DNA of 20,127 nucleotides, from the NCBI GenBank assembly GCA_903906325.1, contig CAIVJV010000232.1, positions 1-20,127 of the forward strand. Reading direction: 5' to 3'. Both the position numbers and the translations under genes were made by a program. The notes under the pieces were generated by a model. It worked only from the letters and a program-made list of their open reading frames with translations, was not told the DNA's origin and did no database searches. This document shows, in pieces, positions 5,664-14,216 of this stretch (positions within the stretch are counted from its first letter, which is position 1; every line of letters begins with the position of its first letter). The DNA is from an uncultured Gemmatimonadota bacterium (GTDB taxonomy: Bacteria > Gemmatimonadota > Gemmatimonadetes > Gemmatimonadales > Gemmatimonadaceae).

Positions 5664-5792
5664 GGCGTCACTCTGGACGCGAGACGGTGTCGCGCGGCGC
5701 GCGAGGCACGATGACCGCGCGCGAGATGCGGTTGCGCCCCACGAGCAGGCGCGCGATCATTGCGAGACCCCGGACATGACACACCCCTGCTG

Positions 5793-8750
5793 ATGACCCA
5801 CCTCACGATTGATGGTCGGTCGTGCACCGCGCCCGAGGGCGCGACGATCCTCGACGCCGCTCGCGCGCTCGGGGTCGAGATCCCGACGCTCTGCTGGTAT
5901 CCGAAGCTCCCCACCGCGGGGAACTGCCGCATCTGTCTGGTCTCGATCGAGGGGACGAACAAACTGCTCCCGGCCTGCGCGACGCCCGCCACCGATGGTA
6001 TGGTCGTCACCACCGAGTCCCAGGCGGCGGTGAAGAACCGGCAGGCGGTCCTGGCGATGCTGCTGGAGCGCTACCCCGTCGAGGAGATCCCGGCCGACCA
6101 CGGCCGGAACGAGTTCGAGCAACTGGTGCACCGCTACGAGGTGCCGCGCACGCGCTCCGGCGAGCTCCCGCTCCGCACCGGGGACGAACGCCCGACCGAT
6201 CCGATCATCACGCACGACATGTCGACCTGCATCCTCTGCACCCGGTGCGTGCGGGCCTGCGAGGAGATCCAAGTCGTCGGGGTACTGGAGGTCGCGGAGC
6301 GCGGGGAGCATGCGGCGATCATCGTCGGGGCGGACGGGAACCCGGAACACGCCGGCTGCACCTGGTGCGGGGAGTGCGTGCGCGTCTGCCCGACCGGAGC
6401 GATCCACGACATCCTCCCGCTCGCGAAGCTCAAAGCCGGGACCCTCGAAGCGCCGGCGACCAAGGTCCGCTCGGTCTGTCCCTACTGCGCGGTGGGGTGC
6501 CAGCTCGATCTCGAGGTGCACGACAATCAGGTGACGCGCGTGACCTCGCCCTGGATCGAGGAGGCGACACCGAACCAAGGCTCCACCTGCGTCAAAGGGC
6601 GCTTCGGGACCGACTTCGTGCTCCACCGCGACCGACTCACCCGTCCGCTGATCCGCCGCGGATGGACGCGCGATGTGACCGGCCAATGGCACTTCGATCC
6701 GAACGCCGACGCGGCGATCGACCCGAGTTGGGGGCGCCGCGGGGGACCCTGGAGCTCGGTCGAGACCGAAGGACGGGCCGCGAAGGACCACCGCCCGCGC
6801 ACGAATCCGCTCCGGCGCACCGACGCCGGCGCCGACGCCGCCCTCGGCGACCCGCGCGACCGGATCGCCACACCCCCCGACTGGTTCGCCCCCTTCCGCG
6901 AAGCGACCTGGGACGACGCCCTCGACCTCACCGCACACCAACTCCTCCGCCTCCGTGACACCCACGGGAGCGGATCCCTTGCCGTCTTCCAATCGGCCAA
7001 GTGCGCGAACGAGGAGAACTACGTCCTCCAAAAGCTCTTCCGCGCCGGACTCGGCACCAACAACGTCGACCACTGCACCCGGCTTTGCCACGCCTCCTCG
7101 GTGAGCGCGATGCAGCGCGCCCTCGCCACGAGCGCGGCCTCAGGGTCGATGCGCGAGGTGGAGCATGAGTCCGAGGTGATCTTCGTCCTGGGGGCGAACA
7201 CCACCGAGAGCCACCCGGTGTTCGGAGCCGCGATCAAGCGGGCCCTCAAGCGCGGCGCCCGCCTCATCGTCGCCGACCCGCGGCGGATCGAGCTCGCGGC
7301 CCGCGCCGAGATCCACCTGCAGATGGTCCCGGGGACCGACGTGGCCCTCCTCAACGCGATGTTGCACCATGTGCTCGCCGAGGGCCTCGAGAACAAAGAC
7401 TTCATCGCCGCCCGCACGCAGGACTTCGATGCGGTGCGCGACGCGGTCCGCCCCTACACCCCGGAGCTCGCGGCGCAGATCACGGGGATCCCCGCCGACA
7501 CGATCCGGCGCGCCGCCGAGCTCTATGCGCGCGGCCCTCGCTCGGCGACCCTTTGGGCGATGGGGCTCACGCAGCACCATACAGGGACCGACATCGTCAC
7601 CTCGCTCCTCAACCTGATGCTCGCCTGCGGGATGATCGGGCGGTGGGGGGCGCCGATGATCCCGATCCGCGGGCAGAACAATGTGCAGGGGTCGAGCGAT
7701 ATGGGGGCGATCCCCTTCGCCTTCACCGATTACCGGCGGGTGGACGACCCGGCGGTGCGAGCGGAGATGGCCGCGGCGTGGGGCGTCCCGGTGGAGCGGC
7801 TCGACCCCACGGTCGGGCGGAAGGTCACGGAGATCGTCGGGCACGATTCCCCGGTGCGCGGGCTCTACATCATGGGGGAGAACCCGATCATCTCCGATCC
7901 GGACGTCGCGCATGCCGAGGCGTGGTTCGTGGGGCTCGAGTTCCTGGCGGTGCAGGATCTCTTCCTCACCGAGTCGGCGCGGTGTGCCGATGTGGTGCTC
8001 CCGGGGTCGAGCTTCGCCGAGAAGGACGGGACCTTCGTGAATACGGAGCGCCGGATCCAGCTCTCGCGGAAGGCAGTGGAGCCCCCCGGGGAGGCGCGGG
8101 CCGACCTCGACATCGTCCTCGAGCTCTCACGGCGGATCGGGGTGCCGACGCCGTACACCACGGCGTCTGAGGTCTTCGACGAGATCGCGCGGGTGACGCC
8201 GAGCTGGCGAGGGGTGAGCCATGCGCGGTTGGCCGATCGGGTGGGGGGGCTCCAGTACCCGGTGCCTGATGCGCAGCACGAAGGGACGGCGTTCCTCTTC
8301 GAGGACCATTTCCCCACCACGGATGGCCGAGCGCGGTTCCATCCGGTGAGTTACCTGCCGCCCTCGGAGCTCCCGGACGCCGCGTATCCGTTCTTCCTGA
8401 ATACGGGCCGGCAGATGTACCACTGGCATACGGGGACGATGACGCGGCGGAGCACGGCGCTCGACGCGCGCGAGAGCACCCCGACCTTGGAGCTCAACCC
8501 GGCGGATGCGCTGCGCCTCGGGGTCTCTGAGGGTGACGAGGTCGAGGTGGCGTCCCGCCGCAACCGGATCCGGGTGCATGTGCGGTGCTCCGAGCGGGTG
8601 GCGCAGGGGCAGGTCTTCCTGCCGATGCACTACCGGGAGGCGGCGGCGAACCTGCTCACCAATCCGGCGCTCGACGGGCCCTCAGGGATCCCGGAGTTCA
8701 AGGTGTGCGCGGTGCGGATCTCGGCGCTCGCCACGACCGAATCAGGGTGA
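5793..8750 (+). CDS. fdhF: Molybdopterin formate dehydrogenase, alpha (catalytic) subunit
   Basis: A 985-residue Mo/W-bis-MGD enzyme that oxidises formate to CO2 or runs in reverse. Domains in order: a 2Fe-2S ferredoxin (Cys34, 45, 48, 62); a NuoG-like linker at about 85-115 that has lost its His/Cys ligands; two 4Fe-4S clusters (Cys146, 149, 152, 156 and Cys189, 192, 195, 199); the Fe4S4 site of the catalytic module (Cys229, 232, 236, 266, with Lys268 after it); the molybdopterin domains; and the C-terminal MGD-binding domain (LNTGRQMYHWHTGTMTRRS). The motif NNVDHCTRLCH gives the metal-ligand Cys432 and His433, a Cys rather than selenocysteine enzyme. The layout resembles NAD-linked FdsA-type subunits, yet no NuoE/F-like partner or FdhD lies beside it. 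Residues about 290-367 are a Pro/Arg/Asp-rich insertion. ATG 5793 was chosen over TTG 5760 because the ferredoxin fold starts there. No ribosome site is seen. Confidence 0.9.
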   Translation: MTHLTIDGRSCTAPEGATILDAARALGVEIPTLCWYPKLPTAGNCRICLVSIEGTNKLLPACATPATDGMVVTTESQAAVKNRQAVLAMLLERYPVEEIPADHGRNEFEQLVHRYEVPRTRSGELPLRTGDERPTDPIITHDMSTCILCTRCVRACEEIQVVGVLEVAERGEHAAIIVGADGNPEHAGCTWCGECVRVCPTGAIHDILPLAKLKAGTLEAPATKVRSVCPYCAVGCQLDLEVHDNQVTRVTSPWIEEATPNQGSTCVKGRFGTDFVLHRDRLTRPLIRRGWTRDVTGQWHFDPNADAAIDPSWGRRGGPWSSVETEGRAAKDHRPRTNPLRRTDAGADAALGDPRDRIATPPDWFAPFREATWDDALDLTAHQLLRLRDTHGSGSLAVFQSAKCANEENYVLQKLFRAGLGTNNVDHCTRLCHASSVSAMQRALATSAASGSMREVEHESEVIFVLGANTTESHPVFGAAIKRALKRGARLIVADPRRIELAARAEIHLQMVPGTDVALLNAMLHHVLAEGLENKDFIAARTQDFDAVRDAVRPYTPELAAQITGIPADTIRRAAELYARGPRSATLWAMGLTQHHTGTDIVTSLLNLMLACGMIGRWGAPMIPIRGQNNVQGSSDMGAIPFAFTDYRRVDDPAVRAEMAAAWGVPVERLDPTVGRKVTEIVGHDSPVRGLYIMGENPIISDPDVAHAEAWFVGLEFLAVQDLFLTESARCADVVLPGSSFAEKDGTFVNTERRIQLSRKAVEPPGEARADLDIVLELSRRIGVPTPYTTASEVFDEIARVTPSWRGVSHARLADRVGGLQYPVPDAQHEGTAFLFEDHFPTTDGRARFHPVSYLPPSELPDAAYPFFLNTGRQMYHWHTGTMTRRSTALDARESTPTLELNPADALRLGVSEGDEVEVASRRNRIRVHVRCSERVAQGQVFLPMHYREAAANLLTNPALDGPSGIPEFKVCAVRISALATTESG

Positions 8751-8752
8751 CG

Positions 8753-8780
8753 GGGCGGGGGCGTCAGCATGCCCCCGCCC
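8753..8780. terminator. GC-rich hairpin between convergent genes
   Basis: GGGCGGGGGC (8753-8762) pairs with GCCCCCGCCC (8771-8780) around an 8-base loop, just after the dehydrogenase stop and before the kbl stop. Neither strand has a T run. It is a likely bidirectional 3'-end structure. Confidence 0.55.
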
Positions 8781-8787
8781 TCACCGG

Positions 8788-9990
8788 CTAGCGGATCACC
8801 CCGGTCTGCAGGCCGACGCGCCGGATCGCCTCCACCGCGAAGGCGAGATCCTCCCGCGTGTGCGCCGCGGAGATCTGACACCGCAGCCGCGCCGTCCCCT
8901 GCGGCACCACGGGGAAGCCGAACCCCGTCACGAAGATCCCCTCGTCGAGCAGGCGCTCGCTCATGCGGATCGCATCGGCGGTCTCACCGATGATGATCGG
9001 GACGATCGGGGTCTCGCCAGGGAGGGGATTGAACCCCGCCTCGGTGATGGCCTGCCGGAACCACTGCGCGTTCTCACGGAGCGTCCGGACGCGTTCCGGG
9101 TGCTGCTCGATGTACTCGATACTGGCGAGGGCACTCGCAGCGACCGTCGGCGGGAGGGCGTTGGAGAAGAGCTGCGGACGGGAGCGCTGCGTCAGCGTGT
9201 CGCAGAGGGCCGCGGGACCCGCGACGAAGCCGCCAGCGGCACCGCCGAGGGCCTTGCCGAGCGTCGAGGTGATGATGTCGACCTCCCCCAGGACCCCGAA
9301 ATGCTCGGCCGTGCCACGCCCGGTCTCGCCCAGGACCCCGGTGGCGTGGGAGTCATCCATCACGAGGATCGCGTCGTGGTCCTTGGCGATCTGCAGGAGC
9401 TGCGGGAGCTTGGCGACGCTCCCTTCCATGGAGAAGACGCCGTCGGTCCAGATGATGCGGCGGCGCGCGCTGGCATTGGCCTTGAGCTTGGCGACGAGGT
9501 CATCCAGGTCGCTGTGCGCGTAGACCGCGGTGGTGCACTTGGTGATCGCCTTCGCCAGCCGGATGGAATCGATGATCGACGCATGGTTGAGCGCGTCGGA
9601 GATCACGAAGTCCCCTTCCTGCACGATGCTCGCGGTGAGGCCCTCGTTCGCGTTCCAGGCGGAGACGAAGCTCATCGACGCTTCGGTCCCGACGAAGCGG
9701 GCGATGGCGGTCTCGAGTTCACGGTGCACGGTGAAGGTGCCGCAGATGAAGCGGACGCTCCCCGTGCCGGCGCCGAACTTGTGGAGGCCGTCGACCCCCG
9801 CCTGGACCACCGACGGCTCATCGCAGAGACCGAGGTAGTTGTTGGAGGAGAGGATGAGGACCTCGCCGCGTCCTTCCATCTGGACGCGCGCGGCCTGCGG
9901 TGAGTCGAGGTGGTTGAGCTTCTTGTAAGTGCCGGCGGCCTTGAGGGCGTCGATACCGGCTTGGAGCTCGTTCACGAAGGCGCGGTTCAT
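8788..9990 (-). CDS. kbl: Glycine C-acetyltransferase (2-amino-3-ketobutyrate CoA ligase)
   Basis: A 400-residue PLP enzyme of the alpha-oxoamine synthase family. It cleaves 2-amino-3-ketobutyrate with CoA into glycine and acetyl-CoA, the second step of threonine breakdown. Visible features are SSNNYLGL, GAGTGSVRFICGT, the HASIIDSIRL stretch, MDDSHATGVLGETGRGT with the PLP-binding Asp and His, and STLGKALGGAAGG with the Schiff-base Lys246. FICGT and the length fit Kbl better than BioF or ALA synthase, and the neighbour tdh settles it. ATG 9990 overlaps the tdh stop (TGATG) and has GAGGGA just upstream, so it is translationally coupled. A TTG one codon earlier is a less likely start. Confidence 0.95.
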   Translation of the reverse strand: MNRAFVNELQAGIDALKAAGTYKKLNHLDSPQAARVQMEGRGEVLILSSNNYLGLCDEPSVVQAGVDGLHKFGAGTGSVRFICGTFTVHRELETAIARFVGTEASMSFVSAWNANEGLTASIVQEGDFVISDALNHASIIDSIRLAKAITKCTTAVYAHSDLDDLVAKLKANASARRRIIWTDGVFSMEGSVAKLPQLLQIAKDHDAILVMDDSHATGVLGETGRGTAEHFGVLGEVDIITSTLGKALGGAAGGFVAGPAALCDTLTQRSRPQLFSNALPPTVAASALASIEYIEQHPERVRTLRENAQWFRQAITEAGFNPLPGETPIVPIIIGETADAIRMSERLLDEGIFVTGFGFPVVPQGTARLRCQISAAHTREDLAFAVEAIRRVGLQTGVIR

Positions 9991-11024
9991 CAATCCCTCG
10001 AGATCTCGAAGATCACCTTCCCCGCCTCACCCGACTGGATCGCCGCGATCGCTTCGGCGTGCTGCTCGAGGGGGAAGCGATGCGTGATGACGGGGCGCGG
10101 ATCGAACTGCCCGGCGCGCAGGAACTGCTGCATCGCGATCCAGGTGTCGTACATGCGGCGACCGACCACCCCGTACACCGTGATCCCCTTGAAGATCACC
10201 TCGGTGGCGAAGTCGACCTCCATCGGCTTGGCGGGGATGCCGAGCATCTGGACGCGGCCGCCGACGCGGACGAGGGCGAAGGCCTGATGGATGGCGGCGG
10301 GGACGCCGCTCATCTCGAGGACGACATCGACACCGAGTCCGTCGGTGGCGGCGTGAACCGCCTCGGCGGCCTGGTCAGGGGTGACGGCGCTCTGCGCACC
10401 CATCCGGGTGGCGAGGGCGAGGCGCTTCGGATTCACATCGCTCGCGACGATGTGCGAGGCGCCGGCGGCCTTGGCGATCCCGACGGCGAAGATCCCGATG
10501 GGGCCGCAGCCGGTGACGAGCACCGTGGCGCCGGGGAGCTCGGTCCCGTGGAGGGCGGTGTGGAAGGCGTTCCCCATGGGATCGTGGATCCCGCCGACGT
10601 CGAAGCCGATGTCGCCATCGAGATGCCAGACGTTGCTGGCGGGCATGGCGATGTAGTCGGCGAAGCAGCCGTCGCGATCGACCCCGATGATCTTGGTGTT
10701 GGGGCAGACGTGGGCGTTGCCGGTGCGGCAGAGGTGGCAGGTGCCGCAGACGATATGGCCTTCGGCGGTGACGCGGTCGCCGACCTTGACGTTGGTGACG
10801 AGGGCGCCGACCTGCTCGACGACGCCGGCGAACTCATGCCCTACCGTGAACGGGGGCTTGCAGCGGCCTTGGGCCCAGGCGTCCCAGGTATGGATATGGA
10901 CGTCGGTGCCGCAGACGCCGGCGGCGCGGACGCGGATCAGGACCTCGTCTGCTCGGATCGAAGGGACGGGGACGTCTTGGAGGGTGAAACCGGGGGCGGC
11001 GGAGGCTTTGACGAGGGCGCGCAC
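9990..11024 (-). CDS. tdh: L-threonine 3-dehydrogenase
   Basis: A 344-residue zinc alcohol dehydrogenase family enzyme. It oxidises L-threonine to 2-amino-3-ketobutyrate with NAD, which Kbl then uses. The catalytic zinc region AGVCGTDVHIHTWD puts the ligand at Cys38, the same number as in E. coli Tdh. GHEFAG, the structural zinc Cys cluster CGTCHLCRTGNAHVC, and the nucleotide-binding VLVTGCGPIGIFA all fit. HDPMGNAFHTALHG and the ending GEAGKVIF are Tdh-specific. I set the start at GTG 11024 (MRALVKAS). The longer ATG at 11078 would begin inside the loop of the upstream terminator hairpin and adds 18 residues with no counterpart in the family. The possible -10 box TATCTT lies at 11053-11058. 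Confidence 0.95.
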   Translation of the reverse strand: MRALVKASAAPGFTLQDVPVPSIRADEVLIRVRAAGVCGTDVHIHTWDAWAQGRCKPPFTVGHEFAGVVEQVGALVTNVKVGDRVTAEGHIVCGTCHLCRTGNAHVCPNTKIIGVDRDGCFADYIAMPASNVWHLDGDIGFDVGGIHDPMGNAFHTALHGTELPGATVLVTGCGPIGIFAVGIAKAAGASHIVASDVNPKRLALATRMGAQSAVTPDQAAEAVHAATDGLGVDVVLEMSGVPAAIHQAFALVRVGGRVQMLGIPAKPMEVDFATEVIFKGITVYGVVGRRMYDTWIAMQQFLRAGQFDPRPVITHRFPLEQHAEAIAAIQSGEAGKVIFEISRD

Positions 11025-11061
11025 GAGGGTCCGAGGCCAAGGTGAGACCCTAAAGATACAC

Positions 11062-11091
11062 GGGGCGCCGCGGATCACTCCGCGGCGCCCC
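11062..11091 (-). terminator. Terminator hairpin after the NYN gene
   Basis: A perfect 12-bp stem (GGGGCGCCGCGG at 11062-11073 with CCGCGGCGCCCC at 11080-11091) has a 6-base loop. On the minus strand it is followed by GTGTATCTTTAG, which is moderately T-rich. It lies 20 bases after the stop of the NYN gene and just before tdh. Confidence 0.75.
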
Positions 11092-11111
11092 GTCTCACCG
11101 CCGACTCCGCA

Positions 11112-12764
11112 TCACGCCTTCTTCGCGGCCTTCTTGGCGGGCGCCTTCTTGGCCGCGGCCTTCTTCGCCGGGGCCTTGGTGGCGGCCGACTTCTTCGCCA
11201 CCGCCTTCTTGGCCGGCCCCTTCTCCGCCAGCTCCGCCTTGGACGCCTCGATCACCGGCTCATCGACCATGCCGACGAGGAGGTTGGCCGGGAGCGCGGG
11301 CTTGGCGGCCGGCCGCCCGCCACGACCCGGCGCGGAGCGCACCCCCATCCCACGCGGGGTGGGCGCCGTCGCCGCAGGCTTCGGCGTCGCCGCCGCCTCG
11401 GCCACCGCGAGCTGATCGGCGATGCTCGCCACCCCGCTCCCGATCATCACCTCGAACGAATCGCCACGCTTGCGGAGGTCGACGATCCCGGCGTCATGCG
11501 CATCCTTGAGGATCCGCTCGAAGAAACGCGGGGCGAGGGACTCGGAGTCGCGCCCCAGGATCTCACGCGCCTTGACGCGCACGACCTCGGCGCCGACGGG
11601 CGAATCCTCGGAGCCGACGGCGTTGATCGCCTGGCGGACGAGATCGAAGGCCTCATCACGGGTGAGCCGGATCCCCTCGGCGCCGATCGAGGCATCGACC
11701 TTCGGCGCGCCCCCACCACGCGGGGGACGTCCCTGCGGGGCGGGACGCGCCGACGCCTCAGCGGGCGTGGAGACGGTGGTCGCCGTGGACGACTCGGCGC
11801 CTTCCCCACCGCCCCGCTCCTCCCGATCCCCACCGCGCCCACGACCGCCACGGCCACGGCGGCCTCGGCGACCGCGGCCCTCACGCTCGCCCTCCGCACG
11901 CGGCGGACGCTCGCCGTTCGACTCGGTCGTGACGGGCGCTGGCGCCCCGCCCTGCGCGGGCCCGACCTCGAGCTGCCCGTTCTCCAGCTTGGTGACCTGC
12001 AGACGTCCCTTGCTCGCCGCCTCCAGACAGAAGCGCGAGAACTTGGACATCCCGAGATCCTTCTCATCGAACGAGGGATCGATCTCGACCATCACCTGCT
12101 TCAGGCGATCGGAGCGCATCACGTCGCCGTTGCGCTGCATCCGGCCGATCGCTTCGGTCACCAGCTCCCACGGGTCCCACTGCTTGGCGGGCTGCTCATC
12201 GCCCGCCTTCATGAGGCCGGCGAGGGCGTTGTACGAGTAGTACTCGTCGCAGTTCTGGACGAGGAGGTCGCTCGAGCTCTCCTTGATCCCGACGCCGATC
12301 ACGTACTTGCCGTACTCCTTGAGCTTGAGCACGAGCGAGGAGAAATCGGAGTCCCCGGAGAGGAGGATGTAGGTCCCGATCTCCGGACGGGTGAAGACGA
12401 GTTCGATCGCGTCGACCGCGAGGCGGATATCGGTCGCGTTCTTCTTGGACGACCCGTAGGCGGGCGCGAAGATGAGGTCGATCGACGACTCGCTCAGCGG
12501 GACGATGTACTGCGGATAGCGGCGCCAGTCGGCGTACGCGCGCTGGACGGCGACCTTCCCCGAGATGATGGCGCTGCTGAGGAGGTTCCGGAGCTCCGTC
12601 TGGAGGTCGGAACGGATCCCCATCGTGACGTTGTCGAAGTCGATGAGGAGGGCGGCGTTGGGGGCGTGGGGGTGACCCGCGGTCTCGGCCTGGGGCCCCC
12701 GATGGATGGGGGCGACCGCCGCGCGCACGGGGCGCGCCGACGGATGGGAGGAACGTGATGGCAT
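11112..12764 (-). CDS. NYN-domain nuclease with LOTUS/OST-HTH-like domains, RG-rich linker and histone H1-like tail
   Basis: A 550-residue protein. Residues 37-180 are a NYN (PIN-like) nuclease domain with acidic residues Asp42 (LIDFDN), Asp112 (NATDIRLAVDA), Asp138 and Asp140 (LLSGDSDF), which should bind metal and cut RNA. Residues 197-268 (WELVTEAIGRMQRNGDVMRSD...) look like an OST-HTH/LOTUS RNA-binding winged helix, a known NYN partner. Residues 289-322 are an Arg/Gly linker of RGG type. Residues about 367-443 resemble a second LOTUS-like domain. The last 38 residues hold 14 Lys and 16 Ala in PAKKA repeats. The layout recalls eukaryotic MARF1/limkain-like proteins and suggests RNA decay or quality control, but substrates are unknown. 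ATG 12764 was chosen for its AGGAA ribosome site. ATG 12854 would add 30 low-complexity residues. Confidence 0.85.
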   Translation of the reverse strand: MPSRSSHPSARPVRAAVAPIHRGPQAETAGHPHAPNAALLIDFDNVTMGIRSDLQTELRNLLSSAIISGKVAVQRAYADWRRYPQYIVPLSESSIDLIFAPAYGSSKKNATDIRLAVDAIELVFTRPEIGTYILLSGDSDFSSLVLKLKEYGKYVIGVGIKESSSDLLVQNCDEYYSYNALAGLMKAGDEQPAKQWDPWELVTEAIGRMQRNGDVMRSDRLKQVMVEIDPSFDEKDLGMSKFSRFCLEAASKGRLQVTKLENGQLEVGPAQGGAPAPVTTESNGERPPRAEGEREGRGRRGRRGRGGRGRGGDREERGGGEGAESSTATTVSTPAEASARPAPQGRPPRGGGAPKVDASIGAEGIRLTRDEAFDLVRQAINAVGSEDSPVGAEVVRVKAREILGRDSESLAPRFFERILKDAHDAGIVDLRKRGDSFEVMIGSGVASIADQLAVAEAAATPKPAATAPTPRGMGVRSAPGRGGRPAAKPALPANLLVGMVDEPVIEASKAELAEKGPAKKAVAKKSAATKAPAKKAAAKKAPAKKAAKKA

Positions 12765-12998
12765 CTGATTCCTGGCGCGGTGCGCCGATGAGATCGCACC
12801 CCACGCCGCACCCGACTGGGCGCTGCTCGCATGGGGGCTCGTGCAGGACGACACCGTGATCGCGTCAGCCGCTCGTCCGGACCCGTGGGTGCCGGAAGAC
12901 GCCGCTGGCGGAGACCCACCGCGCGCCCTGCCCTCTCAAGATAACCTCGGGCGGGGCGCAAATGGCAGTGGGGCAGCGACTTCCGTAGACTTGAGGGC
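12765..12998. other. Divergent intergenic region
   Basis: A 234-base gap between the NYN gene (minus) and the kinase gene (plus). I see no further gene. A TATCTT at 12938-12943 (minus strand) is a possible -10 box for the NYN gene but would leave a leader of about 170 bases, or suit the longer start at 12854. TAGACT at 12986-12991 (plus) is a possible -10 box for the kinase. No clear -35 boxes are present. Confidence 0.4.
12986..12991 (+). promoter_or_regulatory. Candidate -10 element giving a leaderless kinase mRNA
   Basis: TAGACT sits at -13 to -8 from the GTG at 12999. This is the same placement as TACATT before the rlmI-like gene, so RNA would start at or beside the start codon. There is no matching -35 box. 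An alternative reading is that GAGGG at 12993-12997 acts as a ribosome site, though it is very close to the GTG. Confidence 0.35.
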
Positions 12999-14213
12999 GT
13001 GAGATTCCCCCGCTTCCGGACCCGGCTCTTCGTCCTGCTCGCGCTCCTCGCACTGGTGCCGTCGATCGTGCTGACCGCGGCGTGGAGCGGGATGGCGGCT
13101 CGGTTGCTCCCCTATGTGGGGGGGGTCGGCGCCTGGGAGCAGGTGGTGGCGAGCGGGGATTCGGCCATCACGCTGGCTCGGACCCGACCCGGCTCGGGGG
13201 CCGCTGATTCGGCACTCGCGGCGCATGCGGCGTTGCTGGCCGAGTCGCGGGTGCAGGCGCGGCGGGTGGCGTTCCTGGCGTCGCGCTCGGTCCAAGCGGT
13301 GGTGATCGTGGGGCTCGTGCTCCTCGTGGTGCTGACGGGGATCGCGTCGCGCATCGCGGGGCACCTGAGCCGACAACTCTCGCGGCCGGTGGACGAGCTC
13401 GTGGGGTGGACCGCGCGCGTCGCGCGCGGGGAGCCCTTGCCCGCGCCAGGCGAGGAGGAGGGACGCGGGGCCGCCGAATTCGGGGTCCTCCGCGACGAGA
13501 TGCGGCGGATGGCCCAGGGGCTCGAGGCGGGGCGCGCCGCCGCGATCGAGGCGGAGCGACTGGCGGCCTTCCGGGAGTCGGCGCGCCAGGTGGCCCATGA
13601 GATCAAGAATCCGCTGACCCCGATCCGGTTCGCGATCGCACGGCTCCGGGGGTCGGCGGCATTGAGCGTGCCGGAGCGGGAGGCGGTCGAGGTGCTCGAC
13701 GTGGAGACCGCACGGCTGGACGCGATGGCCAAGCACTTCGCCCAGTTCGGACGACTCCCCGAAGGACCGGTGGCCCCGGTGGATCTCGCGGCCCTGGTGC
13801 GCACGACGGCGCCGATGCTGGTGCCTCCGGAGATCACGCTCGAGCTCGAGACCGAGGCGGAGCTCCTGGTGCCTGGGCGCCACGATGCACTGCAGCGGGC
13901 ACTCACGAATCTCCTGCTCAACGCGATCGATGCGGTGCGGACACGCTCCCCGGGGACGGCGGCGCGGATCACCGTCCGCGCCCACCAGGTCGGGGGCGAG
14001 GCGCTCCTCGCGGTACATGACACCGGGGGTGGGGTGAGCGCCGAGGCCTTGCCGAGGATCTGGGAACCGTACGTGACGGCGAAGACCGGTGGCACCGGGC
14101 TGGGGCTCGCGATCGTGAAGCAGACGGTGCTCGCGCATGGGGGGCGTGTGGAGGCGAGCAGCCCACCCGGCGCGGGGATGGAGATCCGGTTGTGGTTCCC
14201 GCGCGCGAGCTGA
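12999..14213 (+). CDS. NtrY-like membrane sensor histidine kinase
   Basis: A 404-residue inner-membrane kinase. Transmembrane segments at about residues 7-30 and 98-117 enclose a short periplasmic part of about 65 residues. A HAMP-like region follows (about 118-170), then the dimerisation domain with phospho-acceptor His200 in RQVAHEIKNPLTPI. The ATPase domain carries the N box LTNLLLNAIDAV, G1 VHDTGGGV, F box IWEPYVTAK and G2 TGLGLAIV. EIKNPLTPI and the overall pattern are typical of NtrY-type kinases, but this one is short and has no PAS domain. The signal it senses is unknown. GTG 12999 is probably close to the true start because the first membrane segment follows directly. The gene for its likely partner begins 3 bases after the stop. 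Confidence 0.9.
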   Translation: MRFPRFRTRLFVLLALLALVPSIVLTAAWSGMAARLLPYVGGVGAWEQVVASGDSAITLARTRPGSGAADSALAAHAALLAESRVQARRVAFLASRSVQAVVIVGLVLLVVLTGIASRIAGHLSRQLSRPVDELVGWTARVARGEPLPAPGEEEGRGAAEFGVLRDEMRRMAQGLEAGRAAAIEAERLAAFRESARQVAHEIKNPLTPIRFAIARLRGSAALSVPEREAVEVLDVETARLDAMAKHFAQFGRLPEGPVAPVDLAALVRTTAPMLVPPEITLELETEAELLVPGRHDALQRALTNLLLNAIDAVRTRSPGTAARITVRAHQVGGEALLAVHDTGGGVSAEALPRIWEPYVTAKTGGTGLGLAIVKQTVLAHGGRVEASSPPGAGMEIRLWFPRAS

Positions 14214-14216
14214 CCG

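Noticed and set aside
5760..5792. TTG start for formate dehydrogenase at 5760
   Set aside because: The 11 extra residues have no family counterpart. The ferredoxin domain begins right after ATG 5793.
11025..11078. Longer tdh start at ATG 11078
   Set aside because: That ATG lies in the loop of the terminator hairpin of the upstream gene. GTG 11024 gives the zinc ligand at Cys38 as in E. coli Tdh.
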